Of a stretch of 64,000 nt of DNA, positions 9,755 to 22,800 are shown piece after piece. The notes beneath the pieces are model-generated. The model was not told where the DNA came from. It saw only the letters and a program-made list of their open reading frames with translations, and searched no databases. Positions within the stretch are counted from its first letter, which is position 1, and the number at the start of each line of letters is the position of its first letter. Origin of the DNA: Hyaloperonospora brassicae (taxonomy: Eukaryota > Oomycota > Peronosporomycetes > Peronosporales > Peronosporaceae); contig CANTFL010000385.1 of assembly GCA_947650285.1 (NCBI GenBank), positions 1 to 64,000 on the forward strand, given 5' to 3'. Position numbers and translations under genes: made by a program.

Positions 9755-12700
9755 ATTGATCGTGTGTGGACGGCGTCCACCGCGGACATTTGTCAACGAA
9801 TGTGGTCGCAGGGGACGGCGGCATGCACGCTGGACAAAGGCATAGAGATGCACTATGTGGGTACGATACAACTGGAGCATTGTTGGAGATGATGGCAGAT
9901 GATAGCGGAGTTGCACATCGCCATTAGATGAAGGTAAAGATGTAATTGCGAGCTCGATGTGGAATGTGAGCGTGCGCACGGTAAAAGGCAAAATTTCCGG
10001 CAGCTACTTGTTGTCTGCAAGAAGTCACGCACGCGCGTACGCACGTGCTTGGCTCAAAAGTGATAACAATGCAGCATTCACATGCACGACGATTTTTCGA
10101 TCCGTAACGCTTGAACTGTATACAAAAGTAAGAAATTGATGGTCACCGTCTCGTTCGGCGGTAACAAAATGTGCTAACTAACTGTTTTTCATCACCAAAT
10201 GCATGTCGTCGATCGCACTTGCTGTTGTGTTTATTTGTTGCCGCATGGAATCATTACGAGTCTGCTGGAACTTTGTCGCTGCACCGGAAATGTCGCCGAC
10301 TTGTAACACTGCTCCATCAGTGACGTCGTTGAATTTTGCTTTGCAATTCTCGTTAATATGGTACCTCTACCGATGCAGACTTAGGTCACTGGTGCCAAGT
10401 CCGTCCGAAAGAAAATCAAGCATCATACGATAAAGACCGCGGTGCTTGGCAAATAATAGGATGATCAGTGTCGATGGTCGCACCACGTTACTCGTTCGTC
10501 ATAAGAACGCACGCCTTTCAATCATTGGCGACCTGTTTTCTCAAATTGTACTGACAATCCCATAGCAATCTCCCTGTATATATTTGTCGTGCAACATGTA
10601 CATCGACAATCGGAGATCGACGTGCCAGACGATGTGTCTCGCCTGCTACAACAATAGAGCCGCGGCAACCATTCACTTCAACACGGAAGAATCAAATTTC
10701 ACCGTTGCAGCTTCAAGTCAATCACGTTCCGTCCATTCGCTTTACAATAAACAAACCTCGCTCATTTTCTCTCTCTGATATCCGAGCGCGCCGTCTTTCA
10801 GCCTGTTCTCCTGCATTAGTTATCGATTCGTCACATCCTGTTCAATGTCAAGTCGGTAAACGCGGTGAACATACACAAGATGCGTCTCCTCGACGTCGTT
10901 GAACCGACAGATCCTTTGATCATGCTAACAAATTCATGCGAGGATTCACTTATTGATGTCGCCAGTCGTCGTTTACATGTGCACGCCAAACAACGATGTT
11001 TCTTACAAGCTTTTTTGTTACAGCCATGCTATAAGACCAATACGACATCTTCGATCTTTTTGCTCAGCATATCCCTCTCTCGTCTTAGTTCTTGTGCAGG
11101 CTAATCCACGCGGACTTCGTTGAGCTATCGACACCGTTTGCAGTCTCTATTGTCTTGTACAAGCAAGATCTGAAATGTAGTCGGACAAATGTCGGCCTTG
11201 CGAGACATTTAGGATGTCTCTTTGTACTTTCGACACACGCCACGTTCTAGTCAGAGCTAACACACAACCTGAAAGTTGTGTGTCAACACATGCCTCACTA
11301 CAGCGATATTGGTACCAGAAAGTTGATATGGATAAAATAAACGACCATAGGTCGATGGCCTGGCCTTACACAGATCAAAATTATCGCTCTTAACTTTTGA
11401 AGTAGTGCGACGGATCAAGCCATGTTATTGACACACCAAAATGGATCATTGAGTATATTATATTTATGAAGAAAGCTATACAATATAACCTTGCTGAATA
11501 AATATTGATGAGATAGCACTGTCGAGTAAACTGGGTGCTTCACCTGCTTCACGCATGGTTGACGTAGTCTGTTATATTCGAAAAAAAACACGAATCGAGG
11601 CTACGGGTGAGCAATGGGTAGTGGAGCAGGTAAGCTATATTGAAAATTTGTAGTTTGATATCGTTAAAATGAGACAAGCGATGTTATACATTACGAAAGC
11701 TTCAACTGTAGGTTAAAAACAGTGTTACTTTTTCTTAGGCTAAGTGTGTCGCGTAGTGGAGCAGCCTTCCAATGCATGTAGAGTGTACGTGAGGTTTTGA
11801 GGCGCCTGCCTACACTGTGGTCATTATATGTGGCTTGTTATGTGCCCGTACAATTACCAAAGTGGGTCACAGGATACTCGTATCCTTCAGTAAACACATT
11901 ACAACATAGACACTATTTGTACCGAGGCACGCTCTTACCAGATGACTGTTGAGACCTTGTGTAAAAAACACACAAGAGTGCGCACTACTGACGTCACATA
12001 CACGTGGCGTGGGGTAGCGCAAACTAATAAACAGAGCTCAGTGTCTCTATATAAGTGAACAAGTAGAACTGTAATCATGTACTTAAGTTTCCTCAATAAA
12101 CCATCTTTGTTTTCAAATAACTATATTAGACGACAATATCCTATGTAGGTTTCTTGCTAACCACCCATTGCATGCGTCCTGCAGCGATTGGTAGTCAATT
12201 TGGTTGATATACCGTGTACACCAACCAACAAGTATAGCACTCAAGAAAATACCCTTACGGTAATATTGCGCCAACATCATCTCTCCTGAGTAATGTTGAT
12301 TGAAACTATCGTAATAGATGGTATTCAAAAATTGATACATTCGTATCAATTAATGTAACGGTATAACTTGTTACACGACTTGTTCGACGGGTAGCAGTAA
12401 TCGTGTAGCGTGCGTTAGGCCCGACGCGTCGATAACCAGGCATTTAGGCCGGTGCACCGAAAATGCCGCCAAAGATAGCCGAAGCTAACATCTGCCGCTC
12501 GTCCGCGTTGCCATTCGCTCCGTCATCACTCGAGGGATCGTCGTTATCGTAGTTGCTATAATGGCGTACTCTTCTTGCGGCGGTTGTTAGATAATATGGG
12601 GAGGCTACGGTCCCTATTCGCCATAGACAGCTGAGTACCGTAGTACTATGCACCCGTACACACTTCGTCCACCTTGATTCTACGGATCGGGCGGGCCAGT

Positions 12701-13304
12701 ACTAACATGTTTTCTGGCTTCAAGTGGAGCAGGCGTGATGTTATAGGGATTTGTCAGACTTATCGCATCTTGTACGTTTCTGACAGCTCCGCGCTTTACA
12801 GCAATGAAGCGTACTATATAATGTGGGTAAGCAGGACTGCCAAGCCCAGAAAATAGCCACCATGGTTATCATTGCCCTCCACTTGCTGACCATAAACGAT
12901 CCTTGCTGGTCCACAACTAGCAGCTTGGTCAGATTCGAAATTTTAGGTTTCTATAGATGCAAAACAAGACGATAAATAGAGGCACGGCAGGAGCTAGTAG
13001 CTTTAGTAGGTTAGCATTGGGCAAAAAAATGGTCCAAAAATGTATAGTTAATTCACTTGCTTCCTCACTTGCTTCTATTGTCGGTTTCACTTGCTGCCGT
13101 ATCGCCTCTCCCGTCAAACTGCTGTTGCCGCTTGTCTATATTCGCACATAGCTAAGGCTCATAGTTGGCGCACGCACGCCGACTAAAAGAGTTCATCACC
13201 TTGAGACGGCGTGGAATTTTGCCGCGGATAACGGCGTCGTTACGAATACTTATAAATGCGTAATGCAAATAGAGCACGTCAAACAATAAAACAGGCGCCA
13301 CACC
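9755..13304. other. Gene-free transition into the repeat nest
   Basis: No gene I can support in 3.5 kb. Small elements seen: a hairpin at 11260-11283 with 9 bp arms (acacacaac / gttgtgtgt, loop of 6), and a TATATAAG at 12048-12055 followed by AATAAA at 12095-12100. This TATA/polyA spacing is typical of an LTR R region, but I could not define LTR ends. Minus-strand frames at 12113-12349, 12444-12653 and 12929-13117 are short and unrecognised. Confidence 0.45.
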
Positions 13305-13743
13305 TGTAACGGGGTAGCCCGTTACACGAAACTGCCATTAAGAAGGAAATGGCAATCAAGAATATTTCGTTGAAATTTCTTTCAATAGTATCACGAAACA
13401 CATTAATATTAGTGGGGTGACTGAAGAATCTATTTATTCGTCGATATTGTGACTATATCAGTCCAATAATCGCTGCTAGACGCGCGCAATAAGCGGTGAG
13501 TAGACGTCATCATACGTTTAGTTGTATTAATATAAAAAGTCAGTGCAAACAGAAGGGAAAGAGTCATAGGACTTAAATGTATCAAATCTTAGTTTTACTT
13601 TTGTTACAACTTTAGCCTTGCCTTAGTCGTTGGTCCTCCTTCTGCTTAGTTCTTACACTTAGTTGGGAAATGACCTCACTTTTGTCAGTGAAAGTTGACT
13701 CCGTATTAATATACCAGTACGTAACTGTCGGTAACCCGTTACA
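13305..13743 (+). mobile_element. Diverged solo LTR related to element A
   Basis: Starts TGTAACGGGGTAGCCCGTTACA like the LTRs of element A and ends in a similar CCCGTTACA. Between them the order of landmarks is partly kept: a stem near 13333-13354, an ATATTGTGACTATATCA-like stretch, the GACGCGCGCAAT core, and an AT-rich block. Overall similarity is low. No matching internal region follows, so I read it as an old solo LTR. Its first stem uses different bases from element A but is still self-complementary. Confidence 0.55.
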
Positions 13744-14180
13744 ACACCTACTCGCCAGCCGTGGCATTATCCAAAATTCTGCAACAGACGAGCCTGTTAA
13801 AGCGCAGGGATCACCGGGACTTGACAATTTGCACAGTTGGTAAAAAACTCGAAAAAATGTAACAGGATCACACAACGACTGAAATCAACGAAAAGTGTGT
13901 GATGCACACAAGGAATGAGAAACCTTAAAAATGATATTAGAACACCGTATCAGTGATGGATTTTAAATTATGTCTACTATATAATACGAGATCTTATAGA
14001 GAGGTATTTATAAAAAAATCAGTATCTAGATAAAGTACATTATTCACACCGACGAAGGATGTGAAGCACTAGACGGTAAAATGCAAAGTTATATATTCAG
14101 TTTCTCAGTTGGCAAACTTGTTTACTACTCGAACGCCTACTGTAATCTTCAACTGCGCATTTGTAGCCGCTATGTCGCCC
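13744..14180. other. Interval without recognisable feature
   Basis: AT-rich sequence between the solo LTR and the 22 bp repeat array. No open frame or repeat of note. Confidence 0.4.
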
Positions 14181-14322
14181 ATTACTAATCCTACGGTCGC
14201 GCAGTACTAATCTCCACTTCACGCATTACTAATCGTACAGCCGCGTATTACTAATCGCACATCACATAGTACTAATCGTACAGTCGCGCATTAGTAATCA
14301 GCCCTTCTGCGCATTACTAATC
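14181..14322. repeat. 22 bp-spaced array of ACTAATC units
   Basis: Seven copies of a core (ATTACTAATC or AGTACTAATC, one ATTAGTAATC) start at 14181, 14204, 14225, 14247, 14269, 14290 and 14313, spaced 21-23 bp. The intervening bases (for example cgtacagtcgcgc) are only loosely conserved. The array lies upstream of the G1 gag relic and is absent from the matching place in the minus-strand G1 copy. Confidence 0.8.
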
Positions 14323-14724
14323 GTCTAAACGTAATGTTAGGTTCTCACTCTCTGGTCGAAGTACCTCTTTGACATCAATTCTAAGGTTTACTTTTATTAA
14401 AAACAAATAAAGCTCAGTTCCCATTTTGATCCGTAAAGAGACGTGCCTCTCTGAGACTTCTTGTGATCTTAGAAGAGTCTAGAATCGCCTCGTCAAGGCA
14501 GCTGCTCGTAGAGCACACTGTGCTGTGGTTCTCTTAATCGTTGGTTTTATGGAACAGGGACCGTAAGCTCTCTTAGCTTGTTGACTATATACACCGAGTT
14601 ATTCTAAAAAAAGCTGCTTATAAAGCGTAGAGTCTCCCACTACCTTATGGAGCTTTGCCTCTCCGCAACAGTTTGTAGAACTTGTAGCCAATTTACCCCT
14701 GAGTCTGTACGACTTATCTTCGGT

Positions 14725-15515
14725 GATGATAAAGCAAATTACTCCCCTTACTGAGGCTTAAAAGGTCGCGCTTGATAAGATGAACGCGTTCATAGGACCA
14801 AAGAAAATGTAAAGTGTATAGTTGCGCAACGTCCCGATGTGCTAAATTCACGCGTTGAGACCTTCATATTGTATAAATCGACTTTTCTACGGCACGCTTA
14901 AAATCAAGCAGCGTCGGCTGTGCCAACATGCTTTGTGGCAATGCCAGATGAAGAGGTAATCCTCGTCCCCTTAGGGTGTACGTTGAGCATTACTTCGGGA
15001 AGGAGGGGTAAAATATCACCCTCTGGATCCGTGAGATTAATATGGCTATGAGATCTGGCTTGATCTCACTTGTCATCATCAGCGAGTCTCACTGACCATC
15101 TGAAAGCTCGATATTAGAGCTAACGAGTGGAATCTGACGTGTGGCAAGTCTGTCGACTTGGCGTTTCCCACATGGGAATCGCTTAAGTTAAATCTTTTGC
15201 AATATTTATCGCCGCCCGACCAGGCGTATCGCGTGCTCTCACGATTCTTAGCTGCCCGTCAGGGTAAGAATGAGCTAACGGAATATTTCCTAGAGTAGAG
15301 AACTTATGTCTACACTGCAGTTTGCACCTCCCTGAGACAGTCTATGTGACTGTCTTCATGGATGGTCTTCGTACTGGCGTGGCCATACCGAGGTCTTTCG
15401 TGACCATTCTCTGCTTTGAACAGGCTGTGAGCAACTATCAAAATTCTGAGCACAACTTTAAATTTGCCAGACTTAGTTGGAATGGGTTTAAGCCAGGCTT
15501 TGCGAGAGAAAATTA
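14725..15515 (+). pseudogene. G1 gag relic (left copy)
   Basis: Aligns with the better-kept gag of the right copy. The N-terminal part begins near 14725 and is full of stops. The 15322-15516 stretch contains LPETVYVTVFMDGLRTGVA and the following NSEHNFKFARLSWNGFKPGF, matching the right copy's capsid region. The zinc-knuckle end (about 15600-15660) is frameshifted. Confidence 0.7.
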
Positions 15516-15924
15516 AACAAAGACTTTAGCTTATTGCAAGGGTAAATCGATGGGACGAAATAACGATGAAGATGAAGGTGAAGCTGAACTTCAGTTGCAT
15601 AGCAACAACCGGAAGTGAGACTTTTAAAATATGTGCGGAAGCACGAAACACTTGCTTCTCACTTGCCCTTTGCGTAAGCAACGATAAAATCGTATAAGTA
15701 GAAACCCCGTACCAACTAAACATGTGGTATGGCATGGGGAAATGTCGACAACCGGTAGTCGCGGGGTGCCCTAATGGGGCAGAAATAGTTTCTGTCACTT
15801 ATACACGAGATGGAGTAAAGAAGGGATTATATCCAGAGAGATCTGTACTCCGCCATTACAGGGCATACAACAAGCCTGGCTTGCTAGACGCAGAGGCGAC
15901 AATCAATGGATATGAGAAGCAGTG

Positions 15925-16235
15925 GTCGATTTAATCGATTCAGGAGCATTATGCAATTATGCTCGACGTCGTTACATTTAGGGAAGTCAGAGATACGCTG
16001 AAGGCACTTTAAGCGCATAGAGTTGAATCGATCACCGTCTCATTAAGAAACTGGAAGTCGCGTCACAGTGCCTAAAGTTCCGTTGAACTTAGGTGTGAAG
16101 GTTTTGGACTTTGACAGCATTGAGCGCTGTCTTGTCCTCGATTTGGATTCGAGATACGATCTCATCCTAGGTATGTCCTGGCTTGAACGCCATGCGCCAG
16201 GGATTGATTGGAGGTCGAAGACCTTAGATGCATAG
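15925..16235 (+). pseudogene. G1 retropepsin relic (left copy)
   Basis: The catalytic IDSGA is readable at 15934-15948 (D at 15937-15939), in LIDSGALCNYARRRYI-like context. After a frameshift the C-terminal part reads VLDLDSRYDLILG then a W-L-ERHAPGIDW stretch, the usual flap-to-C-terminal arm of Gypsy proteases. Broken by stops and at least one indel. Confidence 0.7.
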
Positions 16236-17459
16236 CTTAACGTCCCTAGCGAAGATTTGGATAGTCATGAACCCACCTTCGATATGCAACAGAAGCAACA
16301 TCGGCGCGAGCCGTTGACTGAAGATGTCAACGTGCTGGACATTGGTATATCCGAGTCAATTAACTAAAATGTCAATGACTTTTAAATGTTCGGGGGACCT
16401 GTTTCACCGTCCGTGTAGCGATTACTACTCCGTTGAGTGATACTAGTTGTGATAATGAGTGACTGCATGCATAAAGAATACAGCTATTCATTTTCACAAC
16501 TAGTAGGGCCGATTTATCAAAGAAGGTATTTCCTCTAATGTGAGTGGGGGTGGCACGTGAAATTCTACTGAGTGAGGGCAGCCGCGATGGCACCTCAATG
16601 AATGTCAGTAATGAGATTGTAGACGAAAAGCCGAAGCAATCAGAGAAAGGCCACATAATGCACGTGAAGTGGAACGTGGAAACACTAAGTAAATTGATCG
16701 AATTACGTAAACCTCCACTAGATATCGCTCACGACATAAGCTTTCGTATAGAGCGTGCTACGGTAAAACGCAACCACAAGGACCCCATTTTTTCGGCCCC
16801 TAAGAGAGGTAAAGTCTCCTCAAAGAGACTGTTTCGACGTAGGGTGGCAACTTCTAATCGCCAAATGTTCAGGATGTCACGAAGTGCTAATAGTAACAAT
16901 ACACTACATGCATTTGTCAACGGGGTGACTCGCTATGTTGATGACAGCATTGGCCTAAGACTCTTCCATGCTTGTATATTCTTTTTGGGCTCGACGAAAT
17001 ATCTGATGGCGAATCTAGACACGCTATGACGCCAGGAGAGTAATACGAATTAGTGACCATTCGACCCGATGTTAAATTGAACTCATTTTCGTCATTTGAC
17101 GAGTCAGTCCTTAAGGACACTAAGATTGGCACTTGACGCGCGTAGTGTATCGTCGATACTTAATTATCTTATGGACTCGTTCTATTATCTAATAAAGGAA
17201 TCTTAAGACGTAGTGTGTCACAACCCACCGTCCGTCTTATCTCCCGACAGAAATGTACGTTATAAAATTGACTTGGTTCCTGGAACCTGATACTACATAA
17301 CACGGTAGTGGCCCTTACCAAAAGAACAGTGTGACGTAATTAGCTACTTCTTTAGTGCAAAGCACGCGGCTGGTATGGTTCGTAAGAACAAATCTCCTCA
17401 TTCCATACCGACATTTTATGTCCGAAAGCCCATATGCGCATTGTCCATGCTTACAATTA

Positions 17460-17890
17460 GCTGAATGCGTTTACCATTCTAACTCAGTTATTAATCCCTA
17501 GCAAGGATGTTCTTCAGAAGAATATGGTGGGCAGTACTATGTACAGTATGCTCGACTTAGTCGATGTTTATTACCAGTTGCTCATGCGAGAGAGCAATAT
17601 TCCGCTGACAGCGGTCCGCATTCCGAGCGGTACTCTCTGGGAGCTCCTTATGCCACAGGGGTCATCAAATGCCCCGGCTACGTTTAATCGTCTAGCGACA
17701 TAGTTATTAAGACCTCACCGAGGCTATGCACAGACGTAATTTGATTACATCGTTAACCATAGGCGTGCTATGAGCGGTCGGTCGGACGTGGACAATCAAA
17801 TCGACCATTTACGAGCGATGCTCGGGTGCATGCGCACGAACAAGTTGTAGGCCAACGCACGTAAGCGCATTTTTACTGTAGAATAAATTA
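17460..17890 (+). pseudogene. G1 reverse transcriptase relic (left copy)
   Basis: Reads MLDLVDVYYQLLMRESNIPL, then a TAVRIPSGTLWE block, then MPQGSSNAPATFNRL, the fingers/palm of a Gypsy RT. At the catalytic site the FDD motif reads FDY (about 17738-17746), so the second Asp is lost. Stops follow. The right copy shares FDY, so the loss predates or was copied with the duplication. Confidence 0.75.
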
Positions 17891-18083
17891 CGTTCTTAAC
17901 GTACTCCATTGGGAAGCGAGGATTCGGAGCGGTACCGCTACGATAAAAGCCATAATTGATGGACCGGTACAGAAGGACCAAAAAGCATACGTAAGTGTCT
18001 TGGCCTTGCCAATTACTTAAAAAAACTAAAGTGCGATTTAAGCAAATACGTCTCGGCCATTATCCAAATATCTTGAAAAAATT

Positions 18084-18560
18084 GTGAGGTTGTGCTGGAG
18101 CAGAACCGAACATGAAGCTTCTCAATCAGTAAAGGAGAGTCTCCTTCATGCGCCAATCTTGGCTTTGCCCGATCCTGATCGATCTTTCAGTGTCGTCTGT
18201 GACGCATCTGACTTTGCCATAGGCAGTGCTCTGCTACAAACAGATTGTGATGGATGGGAACGGGTCATTGCGTTTGAGTCCCGGCATCTGAAGGCTGCAG
18301 AAAAGGACTATCCTGTTCATGACAAAGAGCTACTTGCAATGAAGTATGCTCTCGTCAAATTCAGAGTTTATCTTATTGGCTCTAAGCCGTTTGTGATCTA
18401 CACAGATCATGCTTCATTGCGCACTGCGACCCAGTCGCCACATCTCTCAGAGATTGGCTCGTTGGCTTTCCTTCTTTGTCGAATACAACTTCGAGGTGAA
18501 GTATAAGACGGGCAAGCAGAATGTTTGACTGATGCATTGTCACGCAGGCCAGACTATGAG
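18084..18560 (+). pseudogene. G1 RNase H relic (left copy)
   Basis: An open stretch reads FSVVCDASDFAIGSALLQ, then VHDKELLAMKYALVKFRVYL and VIYTDHASLRTA. The three acidic residues of Gypsy RNase H (D in CDASD, E in DKELL, D in YTDH) are all present. A frameshift follows near 18450, then LFVEYNFEVKYKTGKQN in another frame. It is the best-kept part of this copy. Confidence 0.85.
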
Positions 18561-18719
18561 CTTGCTCATCTTAAGACTCTGTCATAGTCGGTCACTGATC
18601 TCATTTGTTCGGCATATGCCACAGATGAGCATTGTGCAGCTCTGCTACGTGATATAGGGAGTGAGGAGTTCTAGGACTCAGGCATAGAATTTTCGGCAAG
18701 ATTAAGTGCGATAATACAT

Positions 18720-19680
18720 CAATAGTCCATCGATTAAAACGTGTTGTGCTATAGCACGGATGTTGAGGATACTCCTCTTATCGTTGTCCCTCATGAGGAG
18801 AAGTTGAAGAAACGGAACCTCTATGAGGCACAGGAAACTGCGTTGAGTGATTATCTCGGTCGTGATAAGACTTGTGGGTCAGTAAGCAAACGGTATCAGT
18901 AGCTTAAACTTCACAGATGGGTCAGCACTTATATGCGTACGTGAATAACGTGTCTACTGGTATATCTCTCAGCTCTCGCGGAACCGCCAATAGCTAGTTT
19001 TCCTGTACCCAAGGGGTGTTGGGAGTCCATCAACATGCATATATTGTTTGATTATAGGAATTTGCGTATGACAACACGAGAATTGTGGTTTATGTTGACC
19101 GTTTAAGCAAGATGGCTCTATAGCGAAGGTACCAGACTCTGTCTATAGTAAAGGTATTGTTACGCTGTTTATCAATCAAGTGTTCGACAACAAAGGTTGC
19201 ATATGGTAATTGTCTCTGATGAATGTCCCTGCTTGACTAGGTAGTATTGGAAATTCGTCATTAAGGTCCTTGAAAATGATTAAACGTGTCCACAGCGGAG
19301 CATCCGCATATCGATGATCTTACCGAGCTGATGAATCCCGCCATCGGCGACATTTTGCGCTATTTTTGCTTACAACGCCGAAACGTTGGAGTTTTGTGCT
19401 CTCTGTGATTAAGGTTTGCGTTGAACAACGCCGTGTATGCCTCCTCCATTCACACATATTTCTACGTGAATGGTCTCACACACCCTAGCGTTCTATCAAT
19501 TCTACCACGACGTGGATCGGGTATTGGGTGGGGGAAGAGAGAGACCGATATTAAAATCAGTATCGTCTGAATGTCGCAGCAATAAGAACGAAGATGAGGA
19601 CTCAATACGGATCGCGAGATACACGTCGTGTACTTGTGGAGCATTTCATTGGTACGCTTGAAATCGCAATCTGGCCATCA
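18720..19680 (+). pseudogene. G1 integrase relic (left copy)
   Basis: Scattered homology in three frames: a zinc-binding region near 18790-18960, a core start near 19030-19120 (IVVYVDRLSKMAL-like), and STAEHPHIDDLTELMN near 19288, the segment that normally carries the third catalytic residue (here T-ELMN in place of the usual TERVN-like run). Stops throughout. Confidence 0.6.
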
Positions 19681-19924
19681 ATTGACTTTGCTAAGGTCGG
19701 AAGATGCAGATGAAATGAATGAGAGATTGCGCTCTGAACAGCGGTTAAAAATAGACAGGTTTAAATATCTACAGGATTGAAAAAGTTACGATCGCGACAT
19801 ACACCAGATTTTCATCCAACACCGGCGAAGCCAGTTTGCGCAGCAAATGTCCTTTGTGTGGACACTGAACATAGTGGATTTGATACAGATCGAAGCGGAT
19901 TGAACGTAAAAGAAGAACCACGGA

Positions 19925-20206
19925 ATGCGATTATGGCCGCGACTTCAGATCGCATTGAACATGTGGGATTATAGAGTGGACCCGGGTGAGGAGCGTCAGG
20001 AAGGTAGTGCGAATCGCATTACGATGAATAAAGCGTGCGCTCATTGCGGTTCAAAAAGGCATGACTATAGGGGTTGCTGGAAGCGATTGACATCACAGAA
20101 GTGTGGCCGCACAGCGCATCCTTCGGACAAGTACCTGCATTTGTGTGCATCTTGTGAAGAGATACATGACTGTGAAAAATGGCCATGGAGAAATTATACA
20201 ATCTGA
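19925..20206 (+). pseudogene. G2 gag fragment with zinc knuckle
   Basis: Open stretch carrying CAHCGSKRHDYRGC, a CX2CX4HX4C nucleic-acid-binding knuckle, followed by a further Cys/His-rich part (CGRTAHPSDKYLHLCASC). An almost identical copy lies on the minus strand at 57300-57581. The ORF continues upstream only in other frames. Confidence 0.8.
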
Positions 20207-20499
20207 GCTGCAAGTGATATGTACCAAGCACACATGCAAGAATGGTTTCACCCAAGTTTGAAGAGATTTTAAATCAGGACGCCCGCCAGGTTTGAATCTG
20301 TTACGAGCCGAGCTTCCTAGAGTCGTAATTTAGGCATTTGTGAAGAGCGAAAGAGAGGTTAAAAGTCTAAGGATCCGATCGATCCGATCGCTTATACACG
20401 TGGTGGTTCTTCTTTTGTCTCTCAAATTTTGAGTGTTAAAGAGTGGACTAATATATATACTCGATCCCCTATGAAGATTGAACTAGATCTTGCCCCAGG

Positions 20500-21000
20500 G
20501 GAATAGCGCGGGTATTAGAAGTATCATACTCTGGAAAGGTAGCTTTACAAGCCAAGGTTGTAGGCGTGATCAACAACGAGAATGCCACCATGTTGTTTGA
20601 CTTCGGCGCCGAAATATCAATCATGGACACTACCTTTGCACGTAAGGTGGGATGTGCGATTTATATAATTCGAACGCAGAAGTTTGTTTGAATCGGGGAA
20701 AATTTATACATGAGGGCGGGACGACCTAATATCAAAGTCGCATTGGACAAATTCTGGGGCAATACTTCGACAAATGGGTCGTGAACCAAACGGGGAACGA
20801 AGCCGTACTAAGTATGACTTTATGGATCCAGAAAGCATCGGTTTGGGTCTGGCCGACCGGACACTATGCCTACCGGACGAAGTCCGGATCGGTTTGTCAG
20901 GACGGAAACCGCTATACAAATCGAACATTTTGTCTATTATTGTTAAAGATCGACAGATAATTATCTGATCGGCGAGTCGACCGAAGTTAGGATGCGGATC
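20500..21000 (+). pseudogene. G2 retropepsin relic
   Basis: Reads ATMLFDFGAEISIMDTTFAR (catalytic D-S/T-G here DFG), then, after shifts, FMDPESIGLGLADRTLCLPD, the typical region after the protease flap in oomycete Gypsy elements. The Ser/Thr to Phe change at the active site would be disabling. Confidence 0.7.
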
Positions 21001-22379
21001 AAATCTCCAAGGTCCAAAATATGGGTGAGGCGAGATATTGATTGAGTGCGTACATATGGCCGGAACGGGCAAGATTTTATTGTTTCAGCTTACAAATGTA
21101 GGTGCACACGATCTGGTGCTTAATTGTAATGACCCGTTGGACTTATGGATGACAGAGGACATGAATACTCGATCTCCAGGATATGTGTTGGAAGGATCGA
21201 GACGATATACTGAATGACAGACGTCAGCATACAAGCAACGGCAGAACATGAATCGGAAATACCCGAAACATACGCGGGACCGCTGGTAGACTATCCGGAA
21301 TACAAAAGGCCGACTCAAATTTAACTCGGTCATATAAAGAAAAGGAGGGCGTCAAAAACTTAAAGGAATTGAGACGCGATCTGGGTCGATCTGCGACGAC
21401 GGCAGAGATCGGAGGTCAACGACAAATACAAGTGCAATCAAGTCTAAGGGTAATACCCGAGGACGATTTAACTAAGAGGCTGAACGTAAAAAGACGGATA
21501 TGTTCCAACATACGAACATTAATCAATAGCACGAGATCTAAGAGGAAGATAGCGAGGCTCAGCAATATCGTGATCTGCCAGATCAGTCTGATCAACTTTC
21601 GCAAGGATCCAAAATAGTTACGGGATTCGGGGTCGCAAAGGAAGACGATCCACTTTTAAACCAGGGTATTATCATAAAGGAGGAGAGTTTTCGCGGGAGA
21701 TATCGAGCAACACATGGCTGTGCTACCAGAGATAGCAACATCGTCGGCAAATAAAACTGTTTATTATGTTCAATTTATAGATCCTGGTATTATATTAAAT
21801 TTACGGTCAACAGAGGTTGCGACAGTATATATTTCAGAGCTATCATCTGTTAGTTTAAAAAAATTATGCTTTACCCCCTGCCGCACGCGGCGCCGTGTGC
21901 GATATCAATGTCAGTGGCGCAGATCCGATTCAACAGCGAGTGCGGCCGGTTACACCCAAGTTTCGGTAAAAGTAGGTAAATTAAATCAAGGGATTGCTGT
22001 CATCAACAGTCATTCGACCTTCAATATCGCATGGGCGTCACAAATAGTCGTGATCATCAAGAAAAAGGGCGAAGACATCGGGTAATGTTATTATTATAGG
22101 CGGGTGGCTCAGCTAACACGGGTGATGGTCCATTCCATGCCTTTCATAAAAGAGCTGCTGAAAGATATGGACAAGGCACTGTGAAAAAAATTTCTTGGAC
22201 ATGTCTAATAAATTTTGGGTTGTGAATATGACTGAACGGGAAAGGATTATCTCTGCGTTTCATACTTCATCATGTCTTATCGAGTAGTTGAGGATGTCAA
22301 TCGGGTCAAAGAATGCTCCACAGATATATTAGCGACTGATTGACAACGCTTTGTATGAAAGTTTAAATGTGTTCGAGAA

Positions 22380-22800
22380 CATGGATTAGATCGCTACGGG
22401 TCAATCTAAGCTGATCGACGTGCTAACGAAAGGACAATCAGAGATAGGTCGATCGCCATCAGTGCTGGGTAGACGGTCTTACATTGACGACATAATGATC
22501 CTAGCTACAGCATTGACCCATCTATACGACAAAGTGAAACGATTGCTATCGGTGTGCGATCGATGAACAATTTATCAATCAGTCTAATTATACCGTTCTG
22601 GGGACGGCGTAAAGTTGATTATCTGGACACCAGGTTAATTAAAATCTGACTTAGAAGCTCACCCTAAGCATCTGGATATGCTGTAAATTCTTCTTTACCT
22701 TCGTCATTGCGTCCTATGAAGTCATTCTTGGGCAGTCTAAACTATTATAGCATATTTATTTAGAAATTTGCATCTACGCATCATTTCTATACGAGTTGAG
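22380..22800 (+). pseudogene. G2 reverse transcriptase fragment
   Basis: SYIDDIMILATALTHLYDKV contains the YXDD catalytic box (YIDD at 22480-22491) and the following helix. The fingers upstream and thumb downstream are broken by stops. The interval from about 21.0 to 22.4 kb is the expected PR-RT stretch but is too decayed to read. Confidence 0.7.

Larger units (their letters stand above)
14470..19790 (+). mobile_element. Ty3/Gypsy element G1, left copy (degraded)
   Basis: Colinear with the minus-strand copy at about 57.9-63.06 kb. Order: leader, gag, aspartic protease, reverse transcriptase, RNase H, integrase. It has many stops and frameshifts. Identity to the right copy is about 75-85% by eye in the leader, gag and protease start, and about 97% from roughly 16.05 kb on. 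I could not define its LTRs. The pol order (RT-RH-IN) places it in Ty3/Gypsy. Confidence 0.8.
16050..20640 (+). repeat. Large inverted duplication, left arm
   Basis: Matches 56865-61455 in reverse complement with almost no net indel (coordinate sums stay at 77505-77506 from 16.5 to 20.2 kb) and about 97% identity by eye. The arm runs across the G1 3' part and into the gag and protease of G2, so both families were copied as one block. Confidence 0.85.

Noticed and set aside
12444..12653. Minus-strand ORF with RRVRHYSNYDNDD and a later DERQ, reminiscent of an RxLR-dEER effector
   Set aside because: The motif is RVRH, not RxLR; there is no recognisable signal peptide and the frame is only 69 codons.
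14181..14322. Array considered as CRISPR-like
   Set aside because: The repeated core is only 10 bp, there are no unique spacers of constant length, and the context is eukaryotic.
16544..17029. 161-codon ORF present at about 97% identity in both inverted arms
   Set aside because: It starts at a non-ATG codon, has no domain, and lies in the PR-RT interval of a decayed element. Its conservation is explained by recent duplication of the whole arm.
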